Notes: generated from the letters alone by a model not told the origin. DNA of 64,000 nucleotides from Micromonospora sp. WMMD1102 (GCF_029626265.1 NZ_JARUBN010000001.1:7009001-7073000); one strand, 5' to 3'; numbered from the stretch's first letter, positions 1 to 9,616 are shown. Numbers and translations are program-made.

Positions 1-727
1 CGGTGCCGGCCAGGGGCAGCGCGGGTGCCGGTGCGGCCAGCGTGAAGCGGATGACCGCCGGCAGGGTACGGGTCAGCTCGGAGACCGTCCCCTCCCGGTG
101 GAACGTGCCCTCGTGCATCAGCCCGATCCGGTCGGCGCGCTGCTGCGCCTCCTCCAGGTAGTGCGTGGTGAGCACGATCGTCGAGCCGTTCTCACGCAGC
201 CGGTCGACCGTCGCCCAGAGGGCGTCCCGGGACCGGACGTCCAGCCCGGTGGTCGGCTCGTCCAGGAAGATCAGTTCCGGCGTACCGTAGATCGCGGTGG
301 CGAAGTCCAGCCGCCGCTTCTCCCCGCCGGACAGCTGCGACACCCTGGTCCTGGCCTTTCCGGTCAGGTCGACGAGGTCGAGTATCCGGTCGACGTCGTC
401 GGTCCGCCGGGTGAGCTGGCCGATCAGGCGGACCGACTCCCGAACCGTGAGGTCCGGGGAGAATCCGCTCTCCTGGAGCATTACGCCTATCCGGGGACGC
501 ACCAGGCGTCGGTCGCGTGGGCTGTGCCCGAAGACGCGCACGGTGCCGGAGGTCGGCGTCCGGTGGCCCTCGATGGTCTCCAGGGCCGACGTCTTCCCCG
601 CCCCGTTCGTGCCGAGCAGGGCGTAGAGCTCCCCCGGCCGCACCTCGAAGGAGAGGTCCCGTACGGCACGGAAGTCACCGTACGTGACGTTCAGTCCTTC
701 GACTTCGATTACTGGTGTGCTGGACAT
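1..727 (-). CDS. ABC transporter ATP-binding protein (DrrA-like), 3' end outside window
   Basis: Reading leftwards from an ATG, the protein begins MSSTPVIEVEGLNVTYGD and has a full ABC nucleotide-binding domain. The Walker A motif GTNGAGKT, the signature LSGGEKRR and the Walker B stretch [12 protein letters not shown] are all visible. The H-loop lies in LTTHYLEEAQ. It lacks a stop because it runs off the window edge, so the C-terminus is missing. The family powers export of drugs or lipids together with a separate permease, which is probably further left. It is divergent from a histidine kinase/response regulator pair, an arrangement often seen when the pair controls the transporter. Substrate is unknown. 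Confidence 0.9.
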   Translation of the reverse strand, partial: MSSTPVIEVEGLNVTYGDFRAVRDLSFEVRPGELYALLGTNGAGKTSALETIEGHRTPTSGTVRVFGHSPRDRRLVRPRIGVMLQESGFSPDLTVRESVRLIGQLTRRTDDVDRILDLVDLTGKARTRVSQLSGGEKRRLDFATAIYGTPELIFLDEPTTGLDVRSRDALWATVDRLRENGSTIVLTTHYLEEAQQRADRIGLMHEGTFHREGTVSELTRTLPAVIRFTLAAPAPALPLAGT

Positions 728-771
728 GCCCCAATGACAGCAGCGGTCCGGCCCAACCGTCAGTGCAGGCA

Positions 772-800
772 CGTCACGACCAGATGTGACGTGGTGTCAC
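772..800. promoter_or_regulatory. Inverted repeats between ABC gene and two-component pair
   Basis: GTGAC-GTGGT-GTCAC forms a short palindrome at 786-800, and CGTCAC at 772-777 pairs with GTGACG at 786-791. It lies in the divergent intergenic region, just upstream of the kinase start. NarL-type response regulators bind such dyads, so this could be the operator of the neighbouring DesR-like regulator. That assignment is inference. Confidence 0.4.
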
Positions 801-835
801 TGCCTGCCGGTCCGGAGCCGCAGCATACTGGGTGG

Positions 836-1984
836 GTGACAGCAAGATCGCTGCGCATCGACGAGGCGACGCAGGGACGGCTGCGCCGGCTCAACCTCCT
901 GACGACGATGCCGCCGCTGGTGATCGGGGCGGCCGTGGTGGTGATCGTCGACACCCGCGCCTGGTGGCACGCCGTCATCCTGACCCCGGGTGTCGTGGCG
1001 GCTCTGCTGACCTACGAACGGTGGACGGCGGACGACCTCGACCGGGTCACCCTGCCCTGCGTGATCGTGGCGGGGGCCGTCTGGCCGCCGGGGGCGCTGC
1101 TGATCGGCGCCCCGAACTCGTACTGGGGCATCTGCACCGTCGGTTCCTTCGCCCTCACCCGGCCGCGCCGGCATCGGGGGCTGGCGGCGGCCGGGCTCTT
1201 CGGGTTCGTCGCCGCGGTGGGCTCGGCACGGCTGCTCTTCGACCACGACGACGTACGCCGGACCCTGGTCAGCTACGTCGTCGTCCCGACGGCGGCCACC
1301 GTGGTCGTGACCGTCCTGACGTTGCTGGGCGAGCGGTTCTACGACATCATCCGTGAGCTGGAAGCCTCCCGAAAGCGCGAGGCGGAGCTGGCCGTCACCC
1401 GCGAACGGGTCCGCTTCGCCAGCGACCTGCACGACATCCAGGGCCACACCCTGCACGTGGTCAAGCTGAAACTCGCACTGGCCCGGAGGCTGGTCCGCAG
1501 CGACGCCGCACGCGCCGACGAGGAGCTTCGCGAGATCCACGACCTGGTCAGCGACACCATCACCCAGACCAAGGAACTCGCGTACGCCCAACGGCGGCTC
1601 AACCTCTCCGCCGAACTCGAGAACGCGCGGAACCTGTTCGAGGCCGCCGGCATCCGGGTGCGGATAACTCGCCGGTCCGAGGTCGACTCCCGGTTCGGCG
1701 AACTGCTCGGCCTGGTGCTGCGCGAGACGACCACGAACATCCTGCGGCACGCCCAGGCCAGCCAGGTGCGGATCACACTCTCCGCCGCCGGCATCGCGAT
1801 CGTCAACGACGGGGCGCCCGGCGACACCCGCCCGGAGCTGAGAGGGCTCTCCGCCCTGCGGCAGCGGGTGACGGAGGGCGGCGGCGAGCTGACGGCCGAG
1901 CGGCGCGCGGGAGAGTTCCGGACCGCCGCGACCTTCGCCCGGTCCGGGACGCCCGCGACCACCCTGGAAGAGGAGGCCCGATGA
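836..1984 (+). CDS. Sensor histidine kinase, DesK/NarX type (HisKA_3)
   Basis: About 382 aa from a GTG start. The open frame extends upstream into the divergent ABC gene, so the start was set just past the intergenic region. The N-terminal half has several hydrophobic segments, giving a membrane sensor of five or six helices. The phosphoacceptor H-box is FASDLHDIQGHTLH, with His at about residue 199. A dimerisation helix and a short HATPase domain follow, with the N-box in LRETTTNILRHAQ. The stop overlaps the start of the response regulator (ATGA), showing translational coupling. It probably signals membrane or cell-envelope state to the adjacent regulator. The stimulus is not deducible. Confidence 0.92.
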   Translation: MTARSLRIDEATQGRLRRLNLLTTMPPLVIGAAVVVIVDTRAWWHAVILTPGVVAALLTYERWTADDLDRVTLPCVIVAGAVWPPGALLIGAPNSYWGICTVGSFALTRPRRHRGLAAAGLFGFVAAVGSARLLFDHDDVRRTLVSYVVVPTAATVVVTVLTLLGERFYDIIRELEASRKREAELAVTRERVRFASDLHDIQGHTLHVVKLKLALARRLVRSDAARADEELREIHDLVSDTITQTKELAYAQRRLNLSAELENARNLFEAAGIRVRITRRSEVDSRFGELLGLVLRETTTNILRHAQASQVRITLSAAGIAIVNDGAPGDTRPELRGLSALRQRVTEGGGELTAERRAGEFRTAATFARSGTPATTLEEEAR

Positions 1985-2583
1985 CGACAGTGGTGCTCGC
2001 CGACGACGAGGCCCTGCTCCGCAAGGCCCTGGCCGCGCTGCTTCCGCTGGAGGGCGACATCACCGTCCTCGCCGAGGCGGACGGCGGCGAGAGCGCCGTC
2101 GAGGCGACCCTGCGGCACCAGCCCGACGTGCTGGTCATCGACCTTGAGATGCCGAACGTGGACGGCCTCGCCGCGATCACCGAGATCCGCCGGGTACGAC
2201 CCGGGCAGGTGATCCTGATGCTGACCCGGCACGCCCGCCCCGGGGTGCTGCGCCGGGCCCTGAAGCTGGGCGTACAGGGCTTCGTCAGCAAGTCCGCCGA
2301 GCCGGCGCACATCGCCTCGGTCATCGCCACCCTGCGGGACGGCCGGCGCTGGATCGACCCGGAGGTTTCCGCGCTCGCCGTGATGGACGACTGCCCGCTC
2401 AGCGACCGCGAACTCGACGTGCTGCGGGTGACCGGGGAGGGGTACTCGGTCGCCGAGATCGCCACCCGCCTGCACCTCGCGCAGGGCACCGTACGCAACT
2501 ACCTCTCCAGCGCGATGCAGAAGACCCAGACCCAGACCCGGCACGAGGCGGCGCGGTACGCCCGCGAACACGACTGGCTGTAG
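1981..2583 (+). CDS. Response regulator, NarL/LuxR family (DesR-like)
   Basis: A 200 aa protein with a receiver domain, acidic pocket at D8/D9 and phosphoacceptor D54 in VLVIDLEMPN. A C-terminal LuxR-type helix-turn-helix follows, SDRELDVLRVTGEGYS with recognition helix around AQGTVRNYLSSAM. Start ATG overlaps the kinase stop, so both are made together. It is expected to bind DNA after phosphorylation by the upstream kinase. The divergent ABC ATPase gene is the natural target. Length and architecture match the DesR group closely. Confidence 0.93.
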   Translation: MTTVVLADDEALLRKALAALLPLEGDITVLAEADGGESAVEATLRHQPDVLVIDLEMPNVDGLAAITEIRRVRPGQVILMLTRHARPGVLRRALKLGVQGFVSKSAEPAHIASVIATLRDGRRWIDPEVSALAVMDDCPLSDRELDVLRVTGEGYSVAEIATRLHLAQGTVRNYLSSAMQKTQTQTRHEAARYAREHDWL

Positions 2584-3143
2584 ACGTCACGTGCGGCTGT
2601 GGACGCCGCATGCCACCAGCCGGTCTCGGCGGGCTTCCGCACGCCTGCCCGGACGTCGTGCACGACGATCATCAGTACGGCGAGGACGCGCCCGCGACGC
2701 TGAACGCGGCACCGGCCGGATCGATCGGGGCAGCATCCCCCGTCGTCGTGCCCGCCGCGCCCACCGCCGTGGCGGCGGGAAGCGCGACGTCGCGGACGAC
2801 ATGCCGCTCCGACACCGGCTCGGTGCCCACGCCCAGGCAGTCGCACGAGGCACCTGCCGGCCGCCGCACGGCACGCACGAGCCGCACCCCGCCCACCTGA
2901 TCAGGCAGGCGGGAACGAGGTACGGCTGCAACGTGACCTCCGACGGCAGTTGGACCGGCGACGGCCAGGGGGGCTGGCCGTCGCCGGAGCGTGACATCAG
3001 CGGCTGCCGGCCCGGATGGTGCAGCCGCACCACGGGTCACCGCCGGGGTTGCGGCCTTGGCAGCCGGTCCGACAGTCCACCCAGCACCGCGAGCAGGTCG
3101 TGCGGGCGTCCCGGTCGTCAACGATCTTTCTTGGTAGGGCAGT
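2584..3143. other. 560 bp without a convincing gene
   Basis: Open frames exist on both strands, but they are rich in Arg/Pro/Ala and none shows a recognisable domain or a good ribosome-binding site. A weak stem (CGGCTGC around 3001 with GCAGCCG around 3020) is present. The stretch may be a decayed gene or an extended regulatory region of the downstream SARP gene. Confidence 0.5.
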
Positions 3144-3180
3144 TACACCAGCTACACGTCGGCGATACATTTGCTACACG
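3144..3180 (+). promoter_or_regulatory. 22-bp-period direct repeats upstream of SARP gene
   Basis: Two pairs of TACAC-type hexamers are present: TACACC (3144) with TACACG (3153), then TACATT (3166) with TACACG (3175). Corresponding elements are exactly 22 bp apart, two helical turns. They end 42 bp before the SARP start codon. SARP regulators bind direct repeats in phase with the helix, so this is a candidate autoregulatory operator. Confidence 0.45.
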
Positions 3181-3222
3181 CGCCGGGGACGGACGATCGG
3201 AAGATCCACGGGGGCGGGACCG

Positions 3223-6006
3223 ATGCGGTACAGGATCCTGGGCACGGTGGAGGTGTCAGCGCACGGGCGGCCAGTGGTCGTGGCCCGCCCGCAGCGGCGG
3301 GCGCTACTCGCCCTGTTGCTGCTCAACGCCAACCGCGCGGTGAGCCCTGACGCGGCCGCCGAGGCGCTCTGGGGCCCAGCCGCACCGAAGACGGCGCGAG
3401 CGCAGGTCCACTCCGCCGTCTACGCGCTGCGCGCACAGCTGCGCGACGCCGGCTGCGAGGTATCGATCCCGTGGTCGGCCGGCGGCTACACCATCCACGT
3501 CGAGCCTGGTGAACTCGACGCCGCCCGCTTCGCCAGTCACCTGACCCAGGCGAAGGGACACCTGGTCGGGCGGCGATTCGCCGACGCGGCAAGCGCCGCA
3601 CGGGCCGGTCTGCGGCTGTGGCGGGGTGAGCCGCTCGGCGATGCCCGGGGCGCCTTCGTCCCGGCCGCCCGCGAACACCTGCACGAGCGCCGCCGGGCCA
3701 CTCTGGAGACCCTGGCCGAGGCCGAGTTGGCGATCGGCAACGACATCGAGGTGCTCAGCGAACTCGCACCGATGATGGACGAGTACCCGCTACACGAGGC
3801 GTTCTGCGGCCTGCTCATGCGCGCGCTGCACCGCGCTGGGCGTACCGCCGAGGCGCTGGACCGGTTCCGGCGCCTGCGGGCAGCGCTGGCCGAGCAGCAC
3901 GGCCTGGATCCGGGGCCGGTGCTGACCGGACTGGAGGGTGCCATCCTCCGCGGCGAGCTGGCGCCGGCGGCACCGGCCCCGGCGGCACCGGAGGTCGAGG
4001 TTCCGGCCCAACTGCCGCCGGACGTGTACGGGTTCAGCGGACGTGCCACCGAGATCGCGCGTCTCGACGCGCTCCTCAGCGCCGCGAGCAGCCACCCCAC
4101 AGCGGTGATGATCGCCGCTGTCTCGGGCATCGCGGGCATCGGCAAGACCGCCCTGGCCGTGCACTGGGCCCACCGGACGGCCGGCGCCTTCCCGGACGGC
4201 CAGCTCTATCTGAACCTGCGCGGCTACGACCAGGGTGGCGCGGCGGTCTCGCCGGAGGACGCACTGCACGGGTTCCTCGACGCGCTCGGGGTGTCGCCGC
4301 ACCGCGTCCCGGCCAGCCTCGATGCCCGCACCGGGCTGTTCCGCAGCATGCTGGCCGGCCGCCGGATGCTCGTCTTGCTCGACAACGCCCGCGACGCCGA
4401 GCAGGTGCGCCCGCTGCTGCCCGGAGCGGCAAGCTGCGCCGTGATCGTGACAAGTCGTAACCAGCTGCCGAGCCTGGTCGCCGCCGAGGGTGCCCACGCG
4501 CTGTTCCTGGACGTGATGAGCGACGCGGAGGCCCGCGAGCTGCTCGCCCGGCGCATCGGCGCGCAACGGACCGCCGACCGCCGCCCACTCGACATGATCA
4601 TCGCTGGCTGCGCCAACCTGCCGCTGGCGCTCGCGGTCGTGGCCGCACGGGCGGCGACGAGCAGCCACCTGTCGCTGGACAGCCTCGCCGCCGACCTGCA
4701 CGCCGGCGACGCCCGCGACCGGCTCGACGCCCTGGCCGGCGACGACCGCGCGGTCGACGTACGCGAGGTCTTCTCCTGGTCGTACCACCTGCTCGGAGCC
4801 GAAGCGGCGCGACTGTTCCGACTGCTCGGCCTGCATCCCGGCCCGCACGTCGGTCCGCACGCCGCCGCCAGCCTCGCCGGGCTGCCCGCAAACCAGATCC
4901 GGCCGCTGCTGGCCGAGCTGGCCACGGCCAGCCTCGCCACCGTGCACGACCACCGGCGGTACACCACACACGACCTGCTGCACGTCTATGCCACCGAACT
5001 GACCGACAAGGAGGACGCCGACGACGAACGGCGGGCGGCGCTGCGGCGGCTTCTCGACCACTACCTGCACACGTCGCGCGCCGCCGCGTTGCGCCTGAAC
5101 CCGCCACGCGACCCGATCGCGCTCTCCCCGCCCGCGCCCGGCACGAGCCTCGACGCCCCGGCCGACCACGACGCGGCGCTCGGCTGGCTCACGGCCGAAC
5201 GACCGGCGCTGCTGGCGATGATCCGACTGGCCGTACGGGCCGGATTCGACACGCACGCCTGGCAACTCGCCTGGACCCTCGACGACTTCCTGGACCGCCG
5301 TGGCCACTGGGCCGACCAGGCCAGCAGCCAGGAGACAGCCCTGGCCGCCGCACGGTCGCTCGCCGATCTGCCCGGCCAGGCCCAGGCACACACCAGCCTC
5401 GGCCGGGTCTACCAGAAGCTCGCCCGGTACGACGACGCCGACGCACACCTGCGCCAGGCCCTCGACATCTTCGGGCAGCTCGGTGACGACGCCGGTCGCG
5501 CACGCGCGCACTACAACCGCGCCCAGGTGTCGGAACGCCGCGGCCGGTACGAGGAGGCGCTCCGGCACGCGCAGGCGGCGCTGGAGCTGTGTCGGGCCAG
5601 CGGCCACCGTCTCGGCCAGGCCAACACGCTGAGCACTATCGGCTGGCACCACTCCCTGCTGGGCCGGCACCGCGAGGCGGTGACGTACTGCGAGCAGGCG
5701 CTCGCGCTGCATCAGGAGATCGGCGACCGGCACGGCGAGGCGGCGGGCTGGGACAGCCTCGGCCACGCCCACCAACACCTCGGCCGGTACGACGACGCGC
5801 TCGCCAGTTATCGGCGGGCGCTCGCCCTGTGCCGCGAACTCGGCGACCGCTACAACGAGGCGGGCGTGCTGACCAAGCTCGGCGACACCCAGCACGCCCG
5901 GGGCGCGGCCGACGCCGCGCGGGACGCCTGGTCGCAGGCCGTGGCGATCCTCGACGAGCTCGACCACCCGGACGCGGAGGCGCTCCGGCCCCGCCTCGCC
6001 CGCTGA
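3223..6006 (+). CDS. AfsR/SARP-type regulator with NB-ARC and TPR domains
   Basis: About 927 aa starting at ATG ([11 protein letters not shown]), the standard opening of this family. The frame is open further upstream, but only MRYRILG matches the family. Order of domains: OmpR-like winged helix (about 1-90), bacterial transcriptional activation domain (about 95-245), NB-ARC ATPase with P-loop [10 protein letters not shown] around residue 301 and [14 protein letters not shown] as Walker B, winged-helix spacer, then TPR repeats from about residue 700 ([28 protein letters not shown]). Such proteins are cytoplasmic activators of secondary metabolism or development. No biosynthetic cluster is visible in this window, so the target is unknown. 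Confidence 0.93.
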   Translation: MRYRILGTVEVSAHGRPVVVARPQRRALLALLLLNANRAVSPDAAAEALWGPAAPKTARAQVHSAVYALRAQLRDAGCEVSIPWSAGGYTIHVEPGELDAARFASHLTQAKGHLVGRRFADAASAARAGLRLWRGEPLGDARGAFVPAAREHLHERRRATLETLAEAELAIGNDIEVLSELAPMMDEYPLHEAFCGLLMRALHRAGRTAEALDRFRRLRAALAEQHGLDPGPVLTGLEGAILRGELAPAAPAPAAPEVEVPAQLPPDVYGFSGRATEIARLDALLSAASSHPTAVMIAAVSGIAGIGKTALAVHWAHRTAGAFPDGQLYLNLRGYDQGGAAVSPEDALHGFLDALGVSPHRVPASLDARTGLFRSMLAGRRMLVLLDNARDAEQVRPLLPGAASCAVIVTSRNQLPSLVAAEGAHALFLDVMSDAEARELLARRIGAQRTADRRPLDMIIAGCANLPLALAVVAARAATSSHLSLDSLAADLHAGDARDRLDALAGDDRAVDVREVFSWSYHLLGAEAARLFRLLGLHPGPHVGPHAAASLAGLPANQIRPLLAELATASLATVHDHRRYTTHDLLHVYATELTDKEDADDERRAALRRLLDHYLHTSRAAALRLNPPRDPIALSPPAPGTSLDAPADHDAALGWLTAERPALLAMIRLAVRAGFDTHAWQLAWTLDDFLDRRGHWADQASSQETALAAARSLADLPGQAQAHTSLGRVYQKLARYDDADAHLRQALDIFGQLGDDAGRARAHYNRAQVSERRGRYEEALRHAQAALELCRASGHRLGQANTLSTIGWHHSLLGRHREAVTYCEQALALHQEIGDRHGEAAGWDSLGHAHQHLGRYDDALASYRRALALCRELGDRYNEAGVLTKLGDTQHARGAADAARDAWSQAVAILDELDHPDAEALRPRLAR

Positions 6007-6015
6007 ACCCGACGG

Positions 6016-6556
6016 TCACCGAATTGACACATGAGGCTCTGACCGGCGGAACACTTCCTCGAGGGTGGGTTGCCGTTCGACGTACTCGACCTTGGCTGGC
6101 GGAAGCAATTTTCGCAGTTCGACCAGGGTGCCGGAGACGATGATCGTGCCCTCGTGCAGGATCGCGATCCGGTCGGCGAGCTTCTCGGCCTCCTCCAGGT
6201 ACTGCGTGGTCGACAGCACCGTCGTCCCGTCGCCGGCGAGCTTCTGGATCTCGTCCACACCTCGATGCGCCCCTCTGGGTCGAGGCCGGTGGTCGGCTCG
6301 TCGAGGAAGATGATCGGAGGGTTGCCGACGAGGCTCATCGCGATGTCGAGCCGGCGACGCATGCCGCCCGAGTAGGTCCCGACGCGGCGTCCGCCGGCAT
6401 CGGGCAGTCCGAACCGGTCGAGCAGTTCGTCCGCGGTTTCGCGGAGGTCACCGACCGGCGGAGCCGGCCGACCATGACCAGGTTCTCCCGGCCGGTCAGG
6501 ACCTCGTCGACGGCGGCGAACTGCCCGGTCAGGCTGATCGATACGTACACCTATAC
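6016..6556 (-). pseudogene. Decayed ABC transporter ATPase (DrrA-like)
   Basis: Three reading frames together spell the C-terminal two thirds of an ABC ATPase. [18 protein letters not shown] is in one frame, [13 protein letters not shown] and [14 protein letters not shown] in a second, [20 protein letters not shown] in a third. The second shift looks like loss of one G in TGG-GACGAG near 6258. The first lies near 6450. The N-terminal part with Walker A is absent: the homology begins only 20 bp after the stop of the DUF1048 gene. It was probably the transporter of the PadR/DUF1048 operon and is now non-functional. One shift could be a sequencing error, but the deletion cannot. Confidence 0.85.
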
Positions 6557-6574
6557 GTACAACCAATGCCCGAG

Positions 6575-6880
6575 CTAGCGGGTGCGGGACTCCTGGTAGA
6601 CGTCGGCGTAGGTGCGCGAGTCCTTGATCAGGTCATCGCAGAAGGCGGCGACGTCGGTACCCGTGACTTCCAGCACGCCCTTGCCGGCCGCGACGCCCTC
6701 CTCGAAGAAGTCGACGATCCCGGGCAGCAGGCCCCCGTCCAGCAGATCGGTCGGCCCGACCTTGAACAGGTAGCGCTGCATCTCCTGGTAGACGATCCGG
6801 TAGTCGGGCGGGAGAGCCTTGACCCGGGCGACGTGCGCCCGCCACTGCTTCTTGCCCTCGATGATGTCCCTGATGCTCAT
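6575..6880 (-). CDS. DUF1048 family protein
   Basis: A 101 aa soluble helical protein starting [20 protein letters not shown]. It resembles DUF1048 proteins, which commonly occur between a PadR regulator and an ABC transporter ATPase. The motif [17 protein letters not shown] matches LPPDYQAAWGRIVTHLF in the next gene, so the two are paralogues. It is separated by one base from the upstream paralogue's stop and is surely in the same operon. Function is unknown; a role in sensing or assisting the transporter is only guessed from context. The transporter it should serve is broken. Confidence 0.85.
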   Translation of the reverse strand: MSIRDIIEGKKQWRAHVARVKALPPDYRIVYQEMQRYLFKVGPTDLLDGGLLPGIVDFFEEGVAAGKGVLEVTGTDVAAFCDDLIKDSRTYADVYQESRTR

Positions 6881-6881
6881 G

Positions 6882-7238
6882 TCAGTCTCCCAGCCGGGCC
6901 AGTTTGCGTGCGACGTTCCGGTTCAACTGCTCCCGCCACCGGTCGCGGTAGGTGCCGGCCCCCGCTCCGCCGGCCAGCGCCGCCGAGAAACCGGCGATGT
7001 CGTCGCCGAGCACCTCGTCGACACGCTGCCCGTCGGCCGCGGCCTCCTCGAGCAACCCGAGAGCGGCGTCGGCGACAGGGGTCAGGTTGCGGCCCGTGAA
7101 GCTCCCGTACGGGAAGAGGTGGGTCACGATCCGTCCCCACGCGGCCTGATAGTCGGGCGGCAACGCCTGCGCCCGGCCCTCGAACGCCTTCCACTCCCGG
7201 GTCAGATCGCTGCCCGTGATGGTCTCCCAGAATTTCAT
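6882..7238 (-). CDS. DUF1048 family protein (second paralogue)
   Basis: 118 aa beginning MKFWETITGSDLTREWKAF. The upstream extension of the frame was rejected because this ATG overlaps the PadR stop. It carries the LPPDYQAAWGRI motif shared with the neighbouring DUF1048 gene. A Gly/Ala segment and a basic end (RNVARKLARLGD) follow. It is translationally coupled to the PadR gene. No catalytic motif is visible. Confidence 0.85.
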   Translation of the reverse strand: MKFWETITGSDLTREWKAFEGRAQALPPDYQAAWGRIVTHLFPYGSFTGRNLTPVADAALGLLEEAAADGQRVDEVLGDDIAGFSAALAGGAGAGTYRDRWREQLNRNVARKLARLGD

Positions 7239-7561
7239 GCCCCGCCCTCCTTGAGTTTGTCGATCCGCGAGGAGATGTACTGCCATTTCGTCCAGAACGT
7301 CGCGAGCTCCCTGCGCCCGGCGTCGTTGAGCGCGTAGAACTTGCGCGGCGGCCCCACCTCGGACGGCCGCTTCGACACCTGGACGAGCTTGTTGCGTTCC
7401 AGGCGAAGCAGGATGGTGTACACCGTGCCGTCGATGACGTCGGTGAACCCGAGTTCGTTCAGCCGGCGCGTGATGGCGTACCCGTAGGTCTCTTCACGGC
7501 CGATGATTTCGAGCACGCAGCCCTCAAGCGTGCCCTTCAGCATCTCGGTCAGATCCTCCAC
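7235..7561 (-). CDS. PadR-family transcriptional regulator
   Basis: Around 108 aa. Starts at GTG 7561 (MEDLTEMLKGTLEGC), at ATG 7540 preceded by GGAGG, or at TTG 7573 are possible; GTG was chosen from family alignment memory. The winged helix contains EETYGYAITRRLNELG and GTVYTILLRLERNKLV, and PPRKFYALNDAGRREL forms the wing. A C-terminal dimerisation helix follows. PadR proteins repress adjacent transport or detoxification genes. Strong repeats lie immediately upstream, consistent with autoregulation. It heads an operon with two DUF1048 genes and a broken ABC ATPase, so the regulated function may be lost. Confidence 0.88.
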   Translation of the reverse strand: MEDLTEMLKGTLEGCVLEIIGREETYGYAITRRLNELGFTDVIDGTVYTILLRLERNKLVQVSKRPSEVGPPRKFYALNDAGRRELATFWTKWQYISSRIDKLKEGGA

Positions 7562-7574
7562 CCCGACCCCCAAT

Positions 7575-7647
7575 CCGGTACTCGGTATGACCGGGTACTG
7601 GTATACGGTAGCACCGAGTACCGCTAGCCGGTAGTACCGAGTACCGG
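7575..7647. promoter_or_regulatory. Repeated PadR operator-like sites
   Basis: CCGGTACTCGGTA at 7575-7587 is the exact inverse of TACCGAGTACCGG at 7635-7647. A direct copy ACCGAGTACCG also sits at 7613-7623, 23 bp from the one at 7636. A degenerate copy (CGGGTACTGGTA) lies near 7592. The cluster directly precedes the PadR start, so binding by PadR is the simplest reading. Confidence 0.6.
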
Positions 7648-7783
7648 GGATTTCCGGCGGTCAGCGGAGGAAGCTGGCCCGAGTCAGGCTGTGCGAGAAG
7701 GCGGGTCCAACCCGCGCAGGCGCCGGTCGAACCGGCTTGCGCAGGTCGGCATCCCGCCGGGCACTCGTCCTGACCTGCACGAC

Positions 7784-7820
7784 AAGGCCGCTGACCAGGG
7801 CAAGCCCAGTCAGCGGCCTT
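7784..7820 (-). terminator. Hairpin downstream of FN3 gene
   Basis: Perfect 12-bp arms AAGGCCGCTGAC and GTCAGCGGCCTT enclose a 13-nt loop. It lies about 80 bp past the stop of the leftward FN3 gene. There is no T-run, as is usual for actinomycete terminators. The rest of 7648-7902 shows only smaller GC-rich stems and no gene. Confidence 0.6.
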
Positions 7821-7902
7821 CAACGTCTGTCCCGGCTGGGTCCGGCCGTCACCGGCCCTACGGACCGACGCGGCCGGAACCCTTCGGGCGGCGTCGCCTG
7901 CC

Positions 7903-9396
7903 CTACGGCGGCGGAAAGAACATGCCCTGCGCGGTCACCGGCGGACTAGCCGCCGACTCGTTGCCGGCGGCATCCACGGCGACCACCGTGTACGTGTGCC
8001 AAGTCGCCCCGCCCACCGCCAACGTCAGCTGGGTCCCGTCGGCCGCTCCGGCGACGGTCGCGCCCTCGTACACCCGGTAGCTGACAGCGGGTTCGCCTCC
8101 GGTGGAGGCAGACCACGCCAGGGTGAGCCGAGCGTCGGTGGGCCAGTTGCCGGGGGCGTTGCCGGTGACCTCGAGCGACGCCGGTGCCGCTGGCCGGGCG
8201 GCGGGACCGGGTGTGGTGGTGACCCGCGCCTGGGCGGAGCGTGGGGTCTCGCCGCAGGACTGGGGAAGGGTCGCGCTGACCCGATAGACGTGTCGGGACG
8301 CGGACGGCAGACCGGAGACGACCGTCTCCGGGTAGCGGGAGGTGGCGACAGCCGTGTCACCGTCCCAGATGGTGTACGAGGTGGCGGTGGCGTCGAAGGT
8401 CCAGCCGAGCCGCACCGACGACGGGGAGAGCGCGGTCGCCGTCAGCCCGACCGGCTGGGTCGGGCTGCTCAGGCAGGTCTCGGTACTGGCCGACACCGCT
8501 GGGCTGTGCGTCGACTCGTTGCCGGCGGAATCGAGCGCGGCGATGGTGAAGCGGTGCCAGGTGGCGTGGAAGAGCCGTTGAACGGTGGCCGTGGTGCCGA
8601 CTGTGACGGCGACCCGGGTGCCGCCCTCGTAGACCGCGTACCGGTCCGGCGCCGGTCCGGCCGGCGCGGTCCAGGCCAGGCTGATTGTGGTGTCGGTGCG
8701 CCCGGTGACGGTGAGCCCGGCAGGCGGGGCGGGCCGGGCGGGATCACCGGCGGCGGTCGTGGCGCTGGTCGAACCGACCGGTTCGGTCGATCCGGGACCG
8801 CATTGGTTGAGCCGGTAGAGCCGGATCTGGTGATCGGTGGCGGGCGCCAGACCGCCCACCCGGGCGCTGGTCAGCGATGTCCAGCCCACGCTGACGCCGT
8901 CCACCCGCAGTTCCAACTCGCCGCCGAGCGGGTGCCGGGGCCAGGAGAGCGAGACCGCCGACGCGGTGACGGCGGTGACGGTGATCGGCAGGGTCGGAGT
9001 CGGCAGGCACTCCGGGTTGACCCCGGAGAGCCAGGACCGGCCGGTCACCGGGTCGGTCGGCGCCGACTCCCGCCCGTGCCGGTCGACAGCGGTGACGGTG
9101 TACGCGTGCGACGAGCCGAAGGGCACGTTCGTCGTCGCCGACGTGGTGGTGGTGCGGGCGACCACTTCTCCGCCCTCGTACACCCGGAAGGAGTGGACCC
9201 GTGTCCCGGTGGGCGGTTGCTGCCAGGTCAGGCTGATCGCGGTGCCGTTGGTGCTGGCCCAGAGCGCGGTCGGGGTCGTTGGGCCGGTCGGTCCGCCGTA
9301 CCGCGCGGCGGCGGGGGATGCGCCGAGCAGAATGACGGCGATGAGTGCGGCGCTGGTCCGCACGGCGGTGCCGCGCCAGTGGGATGGGGTACGCAC
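7903..9396 (-). CDS. Secreted protein with five fibronectin type III domains
   Basis: 497 aa from a GTG preceded by GGAGGG at ideal distance. The in-frame upstream start lacks such a site. The N-terminus has a basic region and hydrophobic core ending ASPAAA, a typical Sec signal peptide. Five FN3-like repeats follow, each with a TISLTW or SVRLGW type strand and an SYRVYEGAT or DRYAVYEGG type strand. There is no catalytic domain, LPXTG anchor or carbohydrate-binding module I can recognise. It is probably an extracellular adhesive or scaffold protein. Codon use is host-like. It lies next to the tRNA-Thr attachment-site copy, so it may belong to an island flank. Confidence 0.88.
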   Translation of the reverse strand: MRTPSHWRGTAVRTSAALIAVILLGASPAAARYGGPTGPTTPTALWASTNGTAISLTWQQPPTGTRVHSFRVYEGGEVVARTTTTSATTNVPFGSSHAYTVTAVDRHGRESAPTDPVTGRSWLSGVNPECLPTPTLPITVTAVTASAVSLSWPRHPLGGELELRVDGVSVGWTSLTSARVGGLAPATDHQIRLYRLNQCGPGSTEPVGSTSATTAAGDPARPAPPAGLTVTGRTDTTISLAWTAPAGPAPDRYAVYEGGTRVAVTVGTTATVQRLFHATWHRFTIAALDSAGNESTHSPAVSASTETCLSSPTQPVGLTATALSPSSVRLGWTFDATATSYTIWDGDTAVATSRYPETVVSGLPSASRHVYRVSATLPQSCGETPRSAQARVTTTPGPAARPAAPASLEVTGNAPGNWPTDARLTLAWSASTGGEPAVSYRVYEGATVAGAADGTQLTLAVGGATWHTYTVVAVDAAGNESAASPPVTAQGMFFPPP

Positions 9397-9616
9397 GGCT
9401 GTCCCTCCATTGACACGACCGTTTATCGACTGCAATCAATCATATCCAGGAAACTGGCGCATCGACGCCATGTCAAGCGCGTTCGTGCTCCTGGCTGAAG
9501 ACCCGCCGCGAGGGCTTCGGCGCCGGATCAGCCCCGCCACCGGCGCTCAGCTCGTGCGGCCCTGCAAGCCTCCGTCCTGGTGGCTTTCGGGGGCGATTCA
9601 GAACTACATCGGTAAA

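Noticed and set aside
2591..3343. Genes in the 2.6-3.2 kb gap
   Set aside because: Several frames are open on both strands but none has a domain, proper start or consistent codon bias.
3790..5967. 725-aa leftward open frame
   Set aside because: It is antisense to the SARP gene, which has clear domains; the leftward protein has no domain and its composition is that of a GC-rich shadow.
7676..7750. tRNA-like fold upstream of the FN3 hairpin
   Set aside because: A GGTCGAACC loop sits between stems, but no acceptor or anticodon arm can be made.
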